This document shows positions 49,138 to 58,567 of a DNA stretch of 64,000 nt, in pieces. Within the stretch, counting starts at the first letter, position 1. The number at the start of each line of letters is the position of its first letter. The position numbers and the translations under genes were made by a program. The stretch spans positions 1 to 64,000 of the forward strand of contig JAPLJF010000036.1 in the NCBI GenBank assembly GCA_026388715.1, read 5' to 3'. Below the pieces are notes generated by a model that saw only the letters and a program-made list of their open reading frames with translations, had not been told where the DNA came from and did no database searches. This DNA comes from Deltaproteobacteria bacterium. GTDB lineage: Bacteria > Desulfobacterota > Desulfobulbia > Desulfobulbales > Desulfocapsaceae.

Positions 49138-50890
49138 CGATTTTTTCCTGTATCTTTTCTTTCATCTCCCGATCCTTGAACATCTCCAGAGCCTGGCGAT
49201 AGGTCTCCTTTGCTTTTTCTTTTTGTCCGGTTGACTGGTAGATATCGCCCATATGCTCATGGATATAGGGAGCATTCGGTTCAAGGGTCAGGGCATGTTC
49301 CAACTCTGTCCTGGCCTTTTCCAGCTCTCCCATGCGAAAATAGACCCAGCCCAGACTGTCAAGGATATAGCCATTGTCAGGTTTGAGGGTGATGGCTTTT
49401 TTTATGTATTCCAATGCCTTTTCAAGATGGATGTTGTTGTCGGCCCAGGTATATCCAAGGTAATTCAAGGCCTCAACATGGTCAGGCTGGAGCTCAACTA
49501 CTTTTTCCATGCTGGCTATAGCCTCGTTTTGTTTTCCTTCCTGCTCCAGCAGGAGCCCATACTCAAATAAGAGTTGCACATTGTCAGGATACAGTTCGAC
49601 CCCCTTTTTCAGGATTTCATCGCCGAGGGCAAGCTGGTCCTGATTGACATAGATACCTGCCAGAAGGTTGTAGTAGAGTGGTTGGCGGCGATTTGGATTA
49701 TCAATTAATTTTTTTACCAGGGTGATTGCCTCCGGTGTTCTTTTCAAATCACTCAGGATCTTGGTCTGAAGAACAATACTGTTGTCAAATTCTTCGTCGC
49801 CATGAGTTATTTTTCTGAGATGGGCCAGCGCTGCCTCTCGTTTGTTCTTTTCATAGCGAATCACTGCCAGCATGTATCTGGCCGCCGATGATTCTTTCTT
49901 GGCCAGAATTTTTTCCAGCAGGGCATTGGCCTTGTCAAAATTTTTGGCATGGATGAACACCCGACTTGAGATGAGATCAATGTCGGTGGGTTTGTTGCTG
50001 AAGGTACGAATCCTGGCCAGTTCCGCCAGTGCTTTCTTGTCCTGGCCCGCGAGAAGAAGGGCGTTGACACGTCCAAGAGCCGCCCGTTCATTCTCAGGTT
50101 CTTTTTTGAGGATGGAGGCGTACAGTTCTTCGACTCGTTGATATTGCTCACGCATACTATAAAATTCGGTCATTTCATAAACCAGATCTTGAGACCAGTT
50201 CAGTGACAGGATTTTTTCATAGAGGGTGGAGGCGGTGTTAAAATCACCGGATTGAATGGCAAGACGGGCCAGATAGAGGAGGGCAAAATAAGAGTCCGGA
50301 TCCTTGGTCAGAAGGATCTTGATGGTTTTTTCCCCTTCCTGATAGCGACCCTGTTGGCTGTACAGGTAGCCAAGGCGGAGACGGACTGTACTGTTGTCGG
50401 GGGCAAGTTCAAGGATTCTTTCATAAATCTGGATAGCTTCATCAATGTCGCCGCTATTGACATCCAGACGTGCCAGAAGCAGTTGACTGTCAATATCGTT
50501 TGGATTTTTTTTGATGGCCTCTCTGAGCCATTGTGCCGCCGCGTGCAGTTTCTCCATTCTGATAAGGAGAACGGGAAGTTTTTTGAGGACATAATCAGCA
50601 TCAGGGTCACAGATGAGAGCTTTTTCATAGGCTTCCTGGGCTTCACTGTACTTTTTAGTGCTCTCGGCGTGGGTGCCCCAGAGAAAATAAAAATAGGAGC
50701 AGGAGAGATCTCTGTTTTCATCGGTAGCGGCCACTGGTGGTGCAGGAGGAGCAGAAACAGTGGCAGGAGCTATAGAAGTAACAGGGGCAGGGTGTTTCTC
50801 ACTGGCACAACTGGTCAGGGAACTTTGCAGGCTCAGGAGGAGCAGGAAGATGAGCTGCCAGCGCTTGATGAGAGGTTTTTTGTTACACAT
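49124..50890 (-). CDS. TPR-rich lipoprotein
   Basis: 588 aa. Signal sequence with lipobox LTSC (C28) precedes about 14-15 tetratricopeptide repeats such as AEYIKKAITLKPDNGYILDSLGWVYFRMGELEKARTELEHALTLEPNAP. It is a probable scaffold at the inner face of the outer membrane. The gene overlaps tmk (8 bp) and the LolB-like gene, so tmk-TPR-LolB-like form one operon. This order occurs in other Desulfobacterota (general impression, not checked). Confidence 0.88.
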   Translation of the reverse strand: MCNKKPLIKRWQLIFLLLLSLQSSLTSCASEKHPAPVTSIAPATVSAPPAPPVAATDENRDLSCSYFYFLWGTHAESTKKYSEAQEAYEKALICDPDADYVLKKLPVLLIRMEKLHAAAQWLREAIKKNPNDIDSQLLLARLDVNSGDIDEAIQIYERILELAPDNSTVRLRLGYLYSQQGRYQEGEKTIKILLTKDPDSYFALLYLARLAIQSGDFNTASTLYEKILSLNWSQDLVYEMTEFYSMREQYQRVEELYASILKKEPENERAALGRVNALLLAGQDKKALAELARIRTFSNKPTDIDLISSRVFIHAKNFDKANALLEKILAKKESSAARYMLAVIRYEKNKREAALAHLRKITHGDEEFDNSIVLQTKILSDLKRTPEAITLVKKLIDNPNRRQPLYYNLLAGIYVNQDQLALGDEILKKGVELYPDNVQLLFEYGLLLEQEGKQNEAIASMEKVVELQPDHVEALNYLGYTWADNNIHLEKALEYIKKAITLKPDNGYILDSLGWVYFRMGELEKARTELEHALTLEPNAPYIHEHMGDIYQSTGQKEKAKETYRQALEMFKDREMKEKIQEKIDEIK

Positions 50891-51557
50891 TATGGTTCAT
50901 GGGGCGCAGAAATGGGGTGACGGCCTGCAGCACCGATTGATGGATAGATGCAATGGAGCCAGAGGCGTTAATACGCTTGATATAGGGGAGTTCCAGACTG
51001 TCAAAAATGGACGCTACCTTTTGCAGAGTGGCCTCTTGTTCAAAATCATTGAGTGTGTCGCCACGCCCCTTTGTGATTCGTTCAATGCCAAGACGTGGTG
51101 GGGCGCAGAAGAGCAGGGCCAGGTCAGGAGTCGGGGCAAAGTTGTTTTTGGCAATGATCTCTGCCGGCGAAAATCCGGCAGCCATGGCCGGTTTAGTGTC
51201 GCTCGCTCCAGGAAGCGCCGCGGCGGAAGGGCGATCGACGACACCCTGATAGGCGGCAGTGGAGAGAAAATATCGGTCACAGAGGACAATCTTTCCTTCC
51301 TGCAGCGCGGGTGTCAGCACGTTGTGGACATGTTCCCGGCGATCAGCGAGAAAGAGCTCCAGCTCCTGTTCCGGCGAGACACCCTTCCTGTTGGTGTAGA
51401 GTGCTCTGATCTGCTGGCCGAACTGCCCGTTGGTAGGCTCTCTGGTCTCAATGACGGCCAAGCCTTTTTCTCGCAAATATCCTGCCAGGAGTGACATCTG
51501 GGTTGATTTTCCGGTGCCGTCGATTCCTTCAAATACAATAAGCAGACCTTTGTTCAT
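50883..51557 (-). CDS. tmk: Thymidylate kinase
   Basis: 224 aa from ATG 51557 (MNKGLLIVFEGIDGTGKS); an ATG 4 codons upstream is also possible. It phosphorylates dTMP. P-loop GIDGTGKS (11-18), REPTNGQFG, DRYFLSTAAYQG and the final region DTLNDFEQEATLQKVASIF. An insertion of about 15 residues (RPSAAALPGASDTKPAMAAG) after AYQG lengthens the loop compared with common bacterial enzymes. Confidence 0.93.
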   Translation of the reverse strand: MNKGLLIVFEGIDGTGKSTQMSLLAGYLREKGLAVIETREPTNGQFGQQIRALYTNRKGVSPEQELELFLADRREHVHNVLTPALQEGKIVLCDRYFLSTAAYQGVVDRPSAAALPGASDTKPAMAAGFSPAEIIAKNNFAPTPDLALLFCAPPRLGIERITKGRGDTLNDFEQEATLQKVASIFDSLELPYIKRINASGSIASIHQSVLQAVTPFLRPMNHNV

Positions 51558-51708
51558 TTGATTGTGCATCCTCTTGTCTCTTGTCTGACCACTCATCCTT
51601 AAGCTTGCCATGTTTCTGAATTAAATAATCACAAAAGAGATGAAATACACGAAAATAATACATTGAAAGAGTGTGTGTCCATGGGGGCGCTGCTGCCAAA
51701 GCCCTTTT

Positions 51709-52701
51709 TTAAAGGGTGTCCCGGTTCCTGGCAATCCGGGCGGCCAGATCAACGGCTGCGGCAAGGCTTGCCGGGTCTGCCAGGCCATGTCCGGCGATAT
51801 CGTAGGCGGTTCCATGGTCAACAGAGGTGCGGACAATGGGCAGGCCCAGGGTGACGTTGACACCGTCCTTGAAATGAAGAAGCTTGAACGGGATAAGACC
51901 CTGATCATGGTACATGCAGATGACCGCGTCATACATCCCTGCCGCGGCCTTAAAAAAAATAGTATCAGGAGGAAAAGGACCCTCAATGTGAATCCCGCCT
52001 GTCTGCATCTTCTTGATGGCAGGCAGAATAATATCTTCTTCTTCATGGCCAAAAAGACCAGCCTCTCCGGCGTGGGGATTGAGTGCGGCTACGGCGATCT
52101 TCGGGGCAGAGATACCAAAATCCTGGCGCAGGGCCGTGTCTGTGGTCTGAATAAGGGCGCTCAGGGCCTCCTGGTTGAGACGGGCCGGCACTTCCGCCAA
52201 TGGACAGTGGATGGTGGCCAGGGTGACGCGCAACTTGCTGCCGGCCATCATCATGACGTAATTTGTGCTCCCCGTGAGCGCGGCCAGCATTTCGGTATGG
52301 CCGGGGAAGGAGTATCCGGCACGGTTCAGGCTTGTTTTAGAGATGGGGCAGGTGACCATAGCCGAAAAGGTTTTATCGAGGAGAAGGCTGACCGCTTTTT
52401 CAATATAGCCGACCATGGCCTTGCCGGTGGCGATTGTCGGCTGACCCCAGCTTAATTCCCTGGCATTGAAACGGGATAGTTCCAGGACAGGGATTTGTCC
52501 TGTATGCATTGGGCTCCCTGGCTGCCATGACAGGAACTCAGCGTTGATTCTCAGCTCAGTTGCGCAGCGTTGCAGGACTCCGATGTCGCCAATGACTACC
52601 GGAGAATATTGTGAAAAGCTGTCGGCTTGGGCGAAAAATTTCAAGATTATCTCGGGCCCGATTCCGACTGGGCAGCCCATGGTGATGGCAATGTGGCGCA
52701 T
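51709..52701 (-). CDS. pdxA: 4-hydroxythreonine-4-phosphate dehydrogenase PdxA
   Basis: 330 aa from ATG 52701 (MRHIAITMGCPVGIGPEIILKF), the conserved family start. Enzyme of the DXP-dependent pyridoxal phosphate pathway, NAD-dependent. Metal/substrate motifs: GHTEMLAALTG, LNPHAGEAGLFGHEE, and MYHDQGLIPFKLLHFKDGVNVTLGLPIVRTSVDHGTA. A gap of about 150 bp to tmk holds nothing recognisable. Confidence 0.95.
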   Translation of the reverse strand: MRHIAITMGCPVGIGPEIILKFFAQADSFSQYSPVVIGDIGVLQRCATELRINAEFLSWQPGSPMHTGQIPVLELSRFNARELSWGQPTIATGKAMVGYIEKAVSLLLDKTFSAMVTCPISKTSLNRAGYSFPGHTEMLAALTGSTNYVMMMAGSKLRVTLATIHCPLAEVPARLNQEALSALIQTTDTALRQDFGISAPKIAVAALNPHAGEAGLFGHEEEDIILPAIKKMQTGGIHIEGPFPPDTIFFKAAAGMYDAVICMYHDQGLIPFKLLHFKDGVNVTLGLPIVRTSVDHGTAYDIAGHGLADPASLAAAVDLAARIARNRDTL

Positions 52702-52739
52702 AGGGGTTTTCAAGGATGATGGGACATAGGACATAGCGG

Positions 52740-53180
52740 TTAGAAACCAGCGATCAGATCAAAGGCGTTCTGGATGAGATCAATTTGGGGCGGTCCATTC
52801 TCCGGGAGGATAATGGCCACCACATCAAAGCGGGCAGCGATTTCTGTCAGGTTGTTTTTTGCCAGGTAATCCAGGGCTACCATGCTGATCTGGCTCTGCT
52901 TTTTTGTGGTGACGGCCTCACTGGGGTGGCTGAACAAGGTATTCTTTCTAGTTTTGACCTCGACAAAAACCAGGGTCTTGGTCTTCTGCGCAGGAGAGAG
53001 GGCGATAATATCAATCTCACCGTAATGATTCCGGTAGTTTCGTTCAACGATTCGATATCCTGCATCCAGAAGGTACGCGGCGGCCAGATCTTCACCCCTT
53101 TGACCAAGAATATTTCTCCGAAGGTCAGACAAATTCCTTGACCCCTTTGAATGTCCTGCGGTGGCATGGCACCGGGCCAT
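52740..53180 (-). CDS. yraN: YraN family (UPF0102) nuclease-like protein
   Basis: About 146 aa from ATG 53180, or 130 from TTG 53132, which overlaps the rnhB stop; the longer ORF-track start is unsupported. The core GQRGEDLAAAYLLDAGYRIVERNYRNHYGEIDIIALSPAQKTKTLVFVEVKTRKN has the PD-(D/E)XK arrangement E, GEIDII, EVKTRK typical of this Holliday-junction-resolvase-like family. It usually follows rnhB, as here. Biological role unknown. Confidence 0.9.
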   Translation of the reverse strand: MARCHATAGHSKGSRNLSDLRRNILGQRGEDLAAAYLLDAGYRIVERNYRNHYGEIDIIALSPAQKTKTLVFVEVKTRKNTLFSHPSEAVTTKKQSQISMVALDYLAKNNLTEIAARFDVVAIILPENGPPQIDLIQNAFDLIAGF

Positions 53181-53781
53181 GTTTTTCAATGGCCTGTCGA
53201 TGTTCTCTGGTGGGATAGCCCTTGTTCTGGCCGAAATTGTAGGCGGGGTATTGTTCGGCAAGCTCATCCATCAGTGCGTCCCGTGTCACCTTGGCCAGGA
53301 TGGAGGCAGCGGCAATGGAGGCGCTCTTCGATTCACCGTGAATCATGGTATGCTGGGGGGTCTCCATGGGAATCTTGAATTTGCCATCAATCAGCAGAAA
53401 GTCGGGTGAGGGAGATGTGCTGGCCTGATTTTCAACGGCCCTTTTCATAGCCAGAAGAGATGCCTGCAGGATGTTGATACGATCAATGGTTGTGTGAGAG
53501 ACAATACCCACACCTGTTGCGGCGCCTATTTCCTTGAGGACCCTGGCCAGGAAACAACGTCTTTTATGGGAGAGCTTTTTTGAGTCGAGGAAAAGAGAAG
53601 AGTCGCAACGGGGCGGCAGAACGACACAGGCAGCGACCACTGGTCCAGCCAGTGGTCCTCTGCCTGCTTCGTCCAACCCTGCAACACAAGAAAAACCTCT
53701 GGTGTACAGGGTCCGTTCAAAAAGGAAGGTGTCGTCCGTATCGGGAACGACGGTGGAGAGAATCGCTCCTATCCGTTGCAA
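53125..53781 (-). CDS. rnhB: Ribonuclease HII
   Basis: About 218 aa if it begins at TTG 53781. The ORF track extends into rplS without family similarity. Catalytic blocks: GLDEAGRGPLAGPVVAACVVLP (DE), LDSKKLSHKRR, LLIDGKFKIP, GESKSASIAAASILAKVTRD and YPTREHRQAIEKHGPV. It removes RNA from RNA/DNA hybrids. No ATG lies between the rplS stop and the conserved core, so the start is non-ATG. It probably overlaps yraN. Confidence 0.88.
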   Translation of the reverse strand: MQRIGAILSTVVPDTDDTFLFERTLYTRGFSCVAGLDEAGRGPLAGPVVAACVVLPPRCDSSLFLDSKKLSHKRRCFLARVLKEIGAATGVGIVSHTTIDRINILQASLLAMKRAVENQASTSPSPDFLLIDGKFKIPMETPQHTMIHGESKSASIAAASILAKVTRDALMDELAEQYPAYNFGQNKGYPTREHRQAIEKHGPVPCHRRTFKGVKEFV

Positions 53782-53809
53782 CTCGATTTTCCGGTCTGAT
53801 TTACGGTAA

Positions 53810-54172
53810 TCAGTGGTTGTCCTTTTGATACAAACGCTCACGAATACGTGCTGCCTTGCCGCGTCTGTCACGGAGATAGTAAAGGCGTGAACGGCGAACA
53901 CGACCATGACTGACGACCTCGATCTGTTCAATCCTGGGATTGTGCAGGGCAAAGGTCTTTTCAACGCCGATTCCGTGTGACACTTTACGAACGGTGTATG
54001 AAGCATCCATTGTGCCATTTTTGCGTTTGATGACAACACCCTGGAAGATCTGGATCCGCTCCTTGTTTCCCTCAATGATCCGGATGTGTACCTTTACGCT
54101 GTCGCCGGAACGAAAGTCCGGGTGATCAAATCGCATCTGTTCCTGATTGATTCTGTCAAGTATTAAGCTCAT
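53810..54172 (-). CDS. rplS: 50S ribosomal protein L19
   Basis: 120 aa, normal length. Diagnostic stretches: [33 protein letters not shown] and [42 protein letters not shown]. It is part of the conserved rpsP to yraN operon, after the SPOUT methyltransferase gene with an 85-bp gap. Confidence 0.97.
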   Translation of the reverse strand: MSLILDRINQEQMRFDHPDFRSGDSVKVHIRIIEGNKERIQIFQGVVIKRKNGTMDASYTVRKVSHGIGVEKTFALHNPRIEQIEVVSHGRVRRSRLYYLRDRRGKAARIRERLYQKDNH

Positions 54173-54257
54173 AATTTTACTCTACGTTAAGTATGTTGAA
54201 GGGGATAGTTGTTGGCCACTCTCTTTGATGAGGCCTCGAAAAATTGTCTTACTGCTA

Positions 54258-54848
54258 TCATTCTTCGTGGACGCCAAGGAGCCGATCAAGGATGATCGAG
54301 ACTGCCGAGCGTACAGAAAGATGATTATAGCCGGTTGTACTCTCAATGGGAGGCAGGGTGTAATCCGCTGTCTCGCTGAGCTCCGGGGCAAGTCCATGGG
54401 CGGTGCCGAACAGGAGAAGTATTGGCTCTCTTGTTGCAATGCGCCTGCGGGTTTCCCGGTAGCTGATACTGTTTTTCTGGGCACGGGCACTCGTGGTCAG
54501 AAGCAGGGGTTTCTGACCTCTCTGCGCAGTGACCAGGGTGATGACCTCTGCCAGTGACCCGGCAATCTTTACCCGGTCAAGGGCAGTTTTACGGGCCGGA
54601 TTGTATGTTGCCCCATAGCCTGTCTGCCAGTGATCGAGAATCTCTTGAACCAGTGTGTGCTGGTCGGTATACGGGGTGACAATATAGTAATGATCAACCC
54701 CAAATGTCCTTGCCGCCCGGGCTATATCGTGCAGATCAAGATTGGTTACTGCCGAGCCTATGGTTTCTCCGGTCTTGTTGATGACAGGGTAATGGATAAG
54801 GGCGATATCAAGAGCGATACCTGAGTCTTTCATCTTTTCCTTATTCAT
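54258..54848 (-). CDS. SPOUT-type RNA methyltransferase (PF09936-like)
   Basis: 196 aa. Single-domain SPOUT fold: [44 protein letters not shown] at the N-terminus and [49 protein letters not shown] for the SAM-binding knot. The family is regularly encoded between trmD and rplS in Desulfobacterota and Aquificae; its RNA target is undetermined to my knowledge. The ATGA overlap with trmD suggests translational coupling. Confidence 0.88.
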   Translation of the reverse strand: MNKEKMKDSGIALDIALIHYPVINKTGETIGSAVTNLDLHDIARAARTFGVDHYYIVTPYTDQHTLVQEILDHWQTGYGATYNPARKTALDRVKIAGSLAEVITLVTAQRGQKPLLLTTSARAQKNSISYRETRRRIATREPILLLFGTAHGLAPELSETADYTLPPIESTTGYNHLSVRSAVSIILDRLLGVHEE

Positions 54849-55615
54849 TCGGGGCCGGTCGGTAACGCTTCTATCTTCTGATACAGACCATGTTCTTTGA
54901 GCAGCTTTTTTTCACTTTTGCTGAAATCGGCCCGTTTGCATAACTCCGGTCGTCGTTCCAAGGTGCGTCGTACTGACTCCAGAAACCGATATTGCTCGAT
55001 TGCCTCGTGATTGCCAGACAGGAGAACTTCAGGTATCTCTTGTCCTGCAAACACCCTTGGCCTTGTGTATTGTGGGTGTTTGAGCAAATCTCTGCTGAAC
55101 GTATCCCTGGTTGCCGACTCGGAACAGCCAAGAACTCCAGGAAGAAGCCGGGTTACAGAATCAATAATAATCATGGCTGCCAGCTCACCACCAGTCAGGA
55201 TGTAATCACCAACCGAGATGGCATCATCGACGGAAGCGGTCACAAATCGTTCGTCAACCCCTTCGTACCGGCCGCAGACCAGAATCAGATGGGACAATGA
55301 ACTGAGCTCTTCAGCAACCTTCTGGGTGTAAGCGCGTCCTTGCGGGCTGAGCAGGATGACCCGACCAGCTCCGTTTTTCTCTTGCACCGCGTGCAGGGCA
55401 GCGGTCAGGGGCTCCGGCTTCATGACCATGCCTTCTCCGCCGCCAAAGGGCCGGTCGTCGGTTGTGGCATGTTTATCCAGCGCAAAATTCCGGATATCAG
55501 TGATATCAATGCGGATCTTGTTATCCTCTCTGGCCCGGCGAATAATAGATTCATTCAGCGGTGAATCAAGAAGCCCTGGAAAAAGAGTCAATATGTCAAA
55601 AATCAGAGTGCCCAT
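54845..55615 (-). CDS. trmD: tRNA (guanine-N1)-methyltransferase TrmD
   Basis: 256 aa from ATG 55615 ([14 protein letters not shown]); GTG two codons upstream is an alternative. Makes m1G37 in tRNA. Knot motifs: [62 protein letters not shown] and [21 protein letters not shown]. It follows rimM across a family 2 repeat element. Confidence 0.96.
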   Translation of the reverse strand: MGTLIFDILTLFPGLLDSPLNESIIRRAREDNKIRIDITDIRNFALDKHATTDDRPFGGGEGMVMKPEPLTAALHAVQEKNGAGRVILLSPQGRAYTQKVAEELSSLSHLILVCGRYEGVDERFVTASVDDAISVGDYILTGGELAAMIIIDSVTRLLPGVLGCSESATRDTFSRDLLKHPQYTRPRVFAGQEIPEVLLSGNHEAIEQYRFLESVRRTLERRPELCKRADFSKSEKKLLKEHGLYQKIEALPTGPE

Positions 55616-55626
55616 GGACACTAACT

Positions 55627-55729
55627 AAGCCGTTGTAACAAAAATTTTCATCGTCATCTGGATGGCAAAAACGGCCTGTGAAGCCGTAACGAAATGGGTA
55701 TGAAGGGAATGATTATTTCGTAACGGCTT
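55627..55729. repeat. Family 2 palindromic element, copy B (within the translation operon)
   Basis: 103 bp starting AAGCCGTTGTAACAAAAA and ending ATTATTTCGTAACGGCTT. The ends are inverted repeats with mismatches. It aligns with 15052-15151. It fills the trmD-rimM gap, and the last base pairs lie next to the rimM stop codon (TAG at 55730-55732 on the minus strand). Confidence 0.82.
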
Positions 55730-56284
55730 CTAAAGAGCACTGTCCCCGGAGTTTATCTCCAGAAGTCCGGGTGGAGGCTCTATCACAATCTTTTCAGCAT
55801 CATGGTGGATAATAATAGAATCAAGGATGGGGATCAAATATTCCTCATCCTTGTCGTGCACCACCAGCAGATCCTGTGCTCCATTGGAAAAAATATTTAT
55901 CACTGTTCCCAGTCTGCGGCCTTGGGTGGTTACAACGGGCAGACCTACCATCGGATACAGATAAAATTCATCCTTGCCTGGTTGCGGCAGATCCTCTTTG
56001 AGGATCAAAACACCCAGACCTGTTATTGCCTCGGCCCCACTGCGGTCACTGACAGAGCTCAGCCGGACAATTGCTGATTTTCCTTTTATCCGGCACGTCT
56101 CGGTACCATAGGGTTGAGAGATTTTCCCGGCTGGGGTTACCAGAAACAGTTTCTTGTAGTGCTGAATGTTTTCCGGTTGTCCCGCAAAAGAAAAAATCTT
56201 TATCTCACCCTTCAGGCCGTGGGGTTCGATAATCTTTCCGATCAGGAGATAGGACTCAGCGAGATATAAAAAATCGTCAGTCAT
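55730..56284 (-). CDS. rimM: Ribosome maturation factor RimM
   Basis: 184 aa from ATG 56284 (MTDDFLYLAESYLLIGKIIEPHGLKGEIKIFSF). Assists 30S (16S 3' domain) maturation with S19. The N-terminal RimM beta barrel and the C-terminal PRC barrel (FYLYPMVGLPVVTTQGRRLGTVINIFSNGAQDLLVVHDKDEEYLIPIL) are clear. 13 bp downstream of khpA. The last residues GDSAL abut repeat copy B, so the stop may be supplied by the element. Confidence 0.95.
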   Translation of the reverse strand: MTDDFLYLAESYLLIGKIIEPHGLKGEIKIFSFAGQPENIQHYKKLFLVTPAGKISQPYGTETCRIKGKSAIVRLSSVSDRSGAEAITGLGVLILKEDLPQPGKDEFYLYPMVGLPVVTTQGRRLGTVINIFSNGAQDLLVVHDKDEEYLIPILDSIIIHHDAEKIVIEPPPGLLEINSGDSAL

Positions 56285-56297
56285 GGCTCTGTGGATA

Positions 56298-56528
56298 TTA
56301 CTCCAGAATATCAAGCCTTGATCGCTTGTTCTCCTTCCCGGCAGTGACCGCAAGGAGAGAACGCATGGCCCTTGCTGTCCTGCCCTGTTTGCCGATCACC
56401 TTGCCGAGATCTTCTTTGGCAACGGCCAGACCGATGGTGACTGTGTCATCTTCCTCGCTCATGGTGACGGTTACTACCTCAGGATTATCGACCAGCGATT
56501 TAGCAATATGGGAGACCAGTTCTTGCAT
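56298..56528 (-). CDS. khpA: KH-domain RNA-binding protein KhpA
   Basis: 76 aa. One KH domain with the GxxG loop in KVIGKQGRTARAMRSLL. RNA chaperone-like partner of KhpB in many bacteria, here in the usual place between rpsP and rimM. The spacing of 6 bp after rpsP shows operon transcription. Confidence 0.94.
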   Translation of the reverse strand: MQELVSHIAKSLVDNPEVVTVTMSEEDDTVTIGLAVAKEDLGKVIGKQGRTARAMRSLLAVTAGKENKRSRLDILE

Positions 56529-56534
56529 GGTTCG

Positions 56535-56780
56535 TTATTCGCTGACCGCAGTCTTGGCAATCAAACTCTGAACCGTGGTGGATGGCAAAGCGCCTTTCCC
56601 AATCCAGTCCTGGAGTTTAGCCGTGTTAATGGTGATGGCGGCAGGATTCTGCATGGGGTCGTAGGTTCCGACGATATCAAGGAACTTTCCATCACGCTGA
56701 CGCTCACTGTCTGCAACCACAATACGATAGAAGGGTTTTTTCTTTCTGCCAAGCCTGGTTAAACGAATTCGAACTGCCAT
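56535..56780 (-). CDS. rpsP: 30S ribosomal protein S16
   Basis: 81 aa. MAVRIRLTRLGRKKKPFYRIVVADSERQRDGKFLDIVGTYDP is diagnostic for S16. It starts 82 bp downstream of the ffh stop, in the same direction. Confidence 0.97.
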   Translation of the reverse strand: MAVRIRLTRLGRKKKPFYRIVVADSERQRDGKFLDIVGTYDPMQNPAAITINTAKLQDWIGKGALPSTTVQSLIAKTAVSE

Positions 56781-56862
56781 TCCTGATAACTCCTTTGATG
56801 TATTTAAAAAACTATGAATAAAGCCTGAGTTGTCTCTGACTGTTCCAGCCAGAAGGTGGTAT

Positions 56863-58218
56863 CTAATTTTTACGCAATCCCTTGGGAAGTTTTCGTCTTT
56901 TCTGACCGGTGATCAGTCCGGGTTTGCCGCGCATTTTCTGCATCATCTTTAACATGGTCGAATAACTTTTGATGACCCGGTTGACATCGGCCACATCCGT
57001 GCCGGAACCGGTTGCGATCCGTTGCCTGCGGCTGGTGTTGATAATGGCGTAATTCTGTCGCTCTTTCCTGGTCATGGAGCGAATAATGGCCTCGGTCTTG
57101 GACAGCTCTTTCTCGTTGGGCTGGGGCGCGTCTTTCAGCTGCTTGAGCTTGTTGATCCCTGGAATCATGCCCAGAATCTGCTCCAGCGACCCCATTTTTT
57201 TGATCTGCTGGATCTGGTCGAGAAAGTCTTCCAGGGTAAAGGTATTCTGCCGGAGTTTATTGATCAGTTTGTCGGCTTTTTTCTTGTCAACAACGGCTTC
57301 GGCCCGTTCTATTAGGGTGAGGACATCGCCCATTCCCAGGATGCGTGAGGCCGTCCGGTCAGGATGAAAGATTTCCAGCGCGTCCAGGCCTTCACCGACA
57401 CCCGTAAACTTGATGGGCTTGCCGGTGATGTTCTTGATGGAAAGTGCTGCGCCGCCACGGGCGTCACCTTCCATTTTGGTAAGAACGATACCGGTTATTT
57501 CCAGATCCTGGTTGAATTTGCTGGCAACGGTAACCGCATCCTGTCCGGTCATGGCATCGGCCACGAAGAGAATTTCAGAGGGCTTTATTGCTGCCTGGAT
57601 CTCTTTGAGCTCACCCATGAGAAGCTCATCAACATGCAGGCGGCCTGCGGTATCAATGATCAGGGTGTCGTAATTTTTTTCCCTGGCAACAGCCACCGCC
57701 TGCCGGCAGATATCCACCGGTTTGGTCCCGGTGGTGGATGGATGGACCGGGACATCAATCTTCCCGCCAAGGATCTGGAGCTGTTCAATAGCTGCGGGCC
57801 GATAGACGTCGGCAGGCACCAGATAAGGTCGTCTGCCCTTGTTCTTGAGCATGCGTGCAAGTTTACCCGAGGTGGTCGTCTTGCCGGAGCCTTGCAGGCC
57901 AGCCATCATGATAATGACCGGCTGGCGGCCATCAAGGCGAATCTGTTCCGTGTTGCCGCCGAGAAGGGCTACCAGTTCCTCGTGGACTATCTTGATGATC
58001 TGCTGACCCGGAGACAGTGCCTGGCTGACTTCAAGCCCCACAGCCTTTTCGGTAACCGTGGCAATAAATTGCTTGACCACATTGAGGTTGACATCGGCCT
58101 CAAGGAGTGCCATGCGCACTTCCCGCATGGATTCCTGAATGTTTTCTTCAGTGAGTTTGCCGTGGCCTCGGAGTTTTTTGAAGACCCCTTCCAGCCTGTC
58201 TGTTAGATTCTCAAACAT
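56863..58218 (-). CDS. ffh: Signal recognition particle protein Ffh
   Basis: 451 aa. N domain, GTPase G domain with G1 GLQGSGKTT (107-115), DVYRPAAIEQL, DTAGRLHVDE, TKMEGDARGGAALS, and the Met-rich M domain (FLDQIQQIKKMGSLEQILGMIPG, YSTMLKMMQKMRGKPG). Targets membrane proteins co-translationally. It is first in the operon with a promoter 163 bp upstream. Confidence 0.97.
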   Translation of the reverse strand: MFENLTDRLEGVFKKLRGHGKLTEENIQESMREVRMALLEADVNLNVVKQFIATVTEKAVGLEVSQALSPGQQIIKIVHEELVALLGGNTEQIRLDGRQPVIIMMAGLQGSGKTTTSGKLARMLKNKGRRPYLVPADVYRPAAIEQLQILGGKIDVPVHPSTTGTKPVDICRQAVAVAREKNYDTLIIDTAGRLHVDELLMGELKEIQAAIKPSEILFVADAMTGQDAVTVASKFNQDLEITGIVLTKMEGDARGGAALSIKNITGKPIKFTGVGEGLDALEIFHPDRTASRILGMGDVLTLIERAEAVVDKKKADKLINKLRQNTFTLEDFLDQIQQIKKMGSLEQILGMIPGINKLKQLKDAPQPNEKELSKTEAIIRSMTRKERQNYAIINTSRRQRIATGSGTDVADVNRVIKSYSTMLKMMQKMRGKPGLITGQKRRKLPKGLRKN

Positions 58219-58380
58219 GGATGCTTCTATTGTTGCAAAAGTTACAGAAAAATAATAATGTTAGCAACTGATTGTAATAACAAGAGTTACATGGAAATTT
58301 CAAATATGTCGATGGCCAGGGTTCAGCAAGAGGACAAGAATATTTGATGAAAATATTTTATTTTAACCCGAAAAGGAGGG

Positions 58381-58409
58381 AAAATACTAAAAAAGGCAAG
58401 CTCTGTCAA
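58381..58409 (-). promoter_or_regulatory. Sigma70-type promoter of the ffh-rpsP-...-yraN operon
   Basis: On the minus strand TTGACA (58404-58409), a 17-bp spacer and TATTTT (58381-58386). The consensus -35 and optimal spacing make it the best promoter in the window. It predicts a leader of about 155 nt before ffh. Confidence 0.7.
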
Positions 58410-58567
58410 GCAGGGAACGAGAGGAAACAGAAAAAGGCAGTGAAGATATTTCCAAAATGATAAAGCAATCTTTTTTCTGTAAATCCGTCACGGCCCTGTT
58501 TCAAACGGGAAAGAAGGTATAGGTGGTGTTGACAGCACGAAACGTGGATAACGATCGGGTATGAATA

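Noticed and set aside
53782-54075. N-terminal extension of RNase HII in the ORF track
   Set aside because: It overlaps rplS in another frame and has no similarity to RNase HII.
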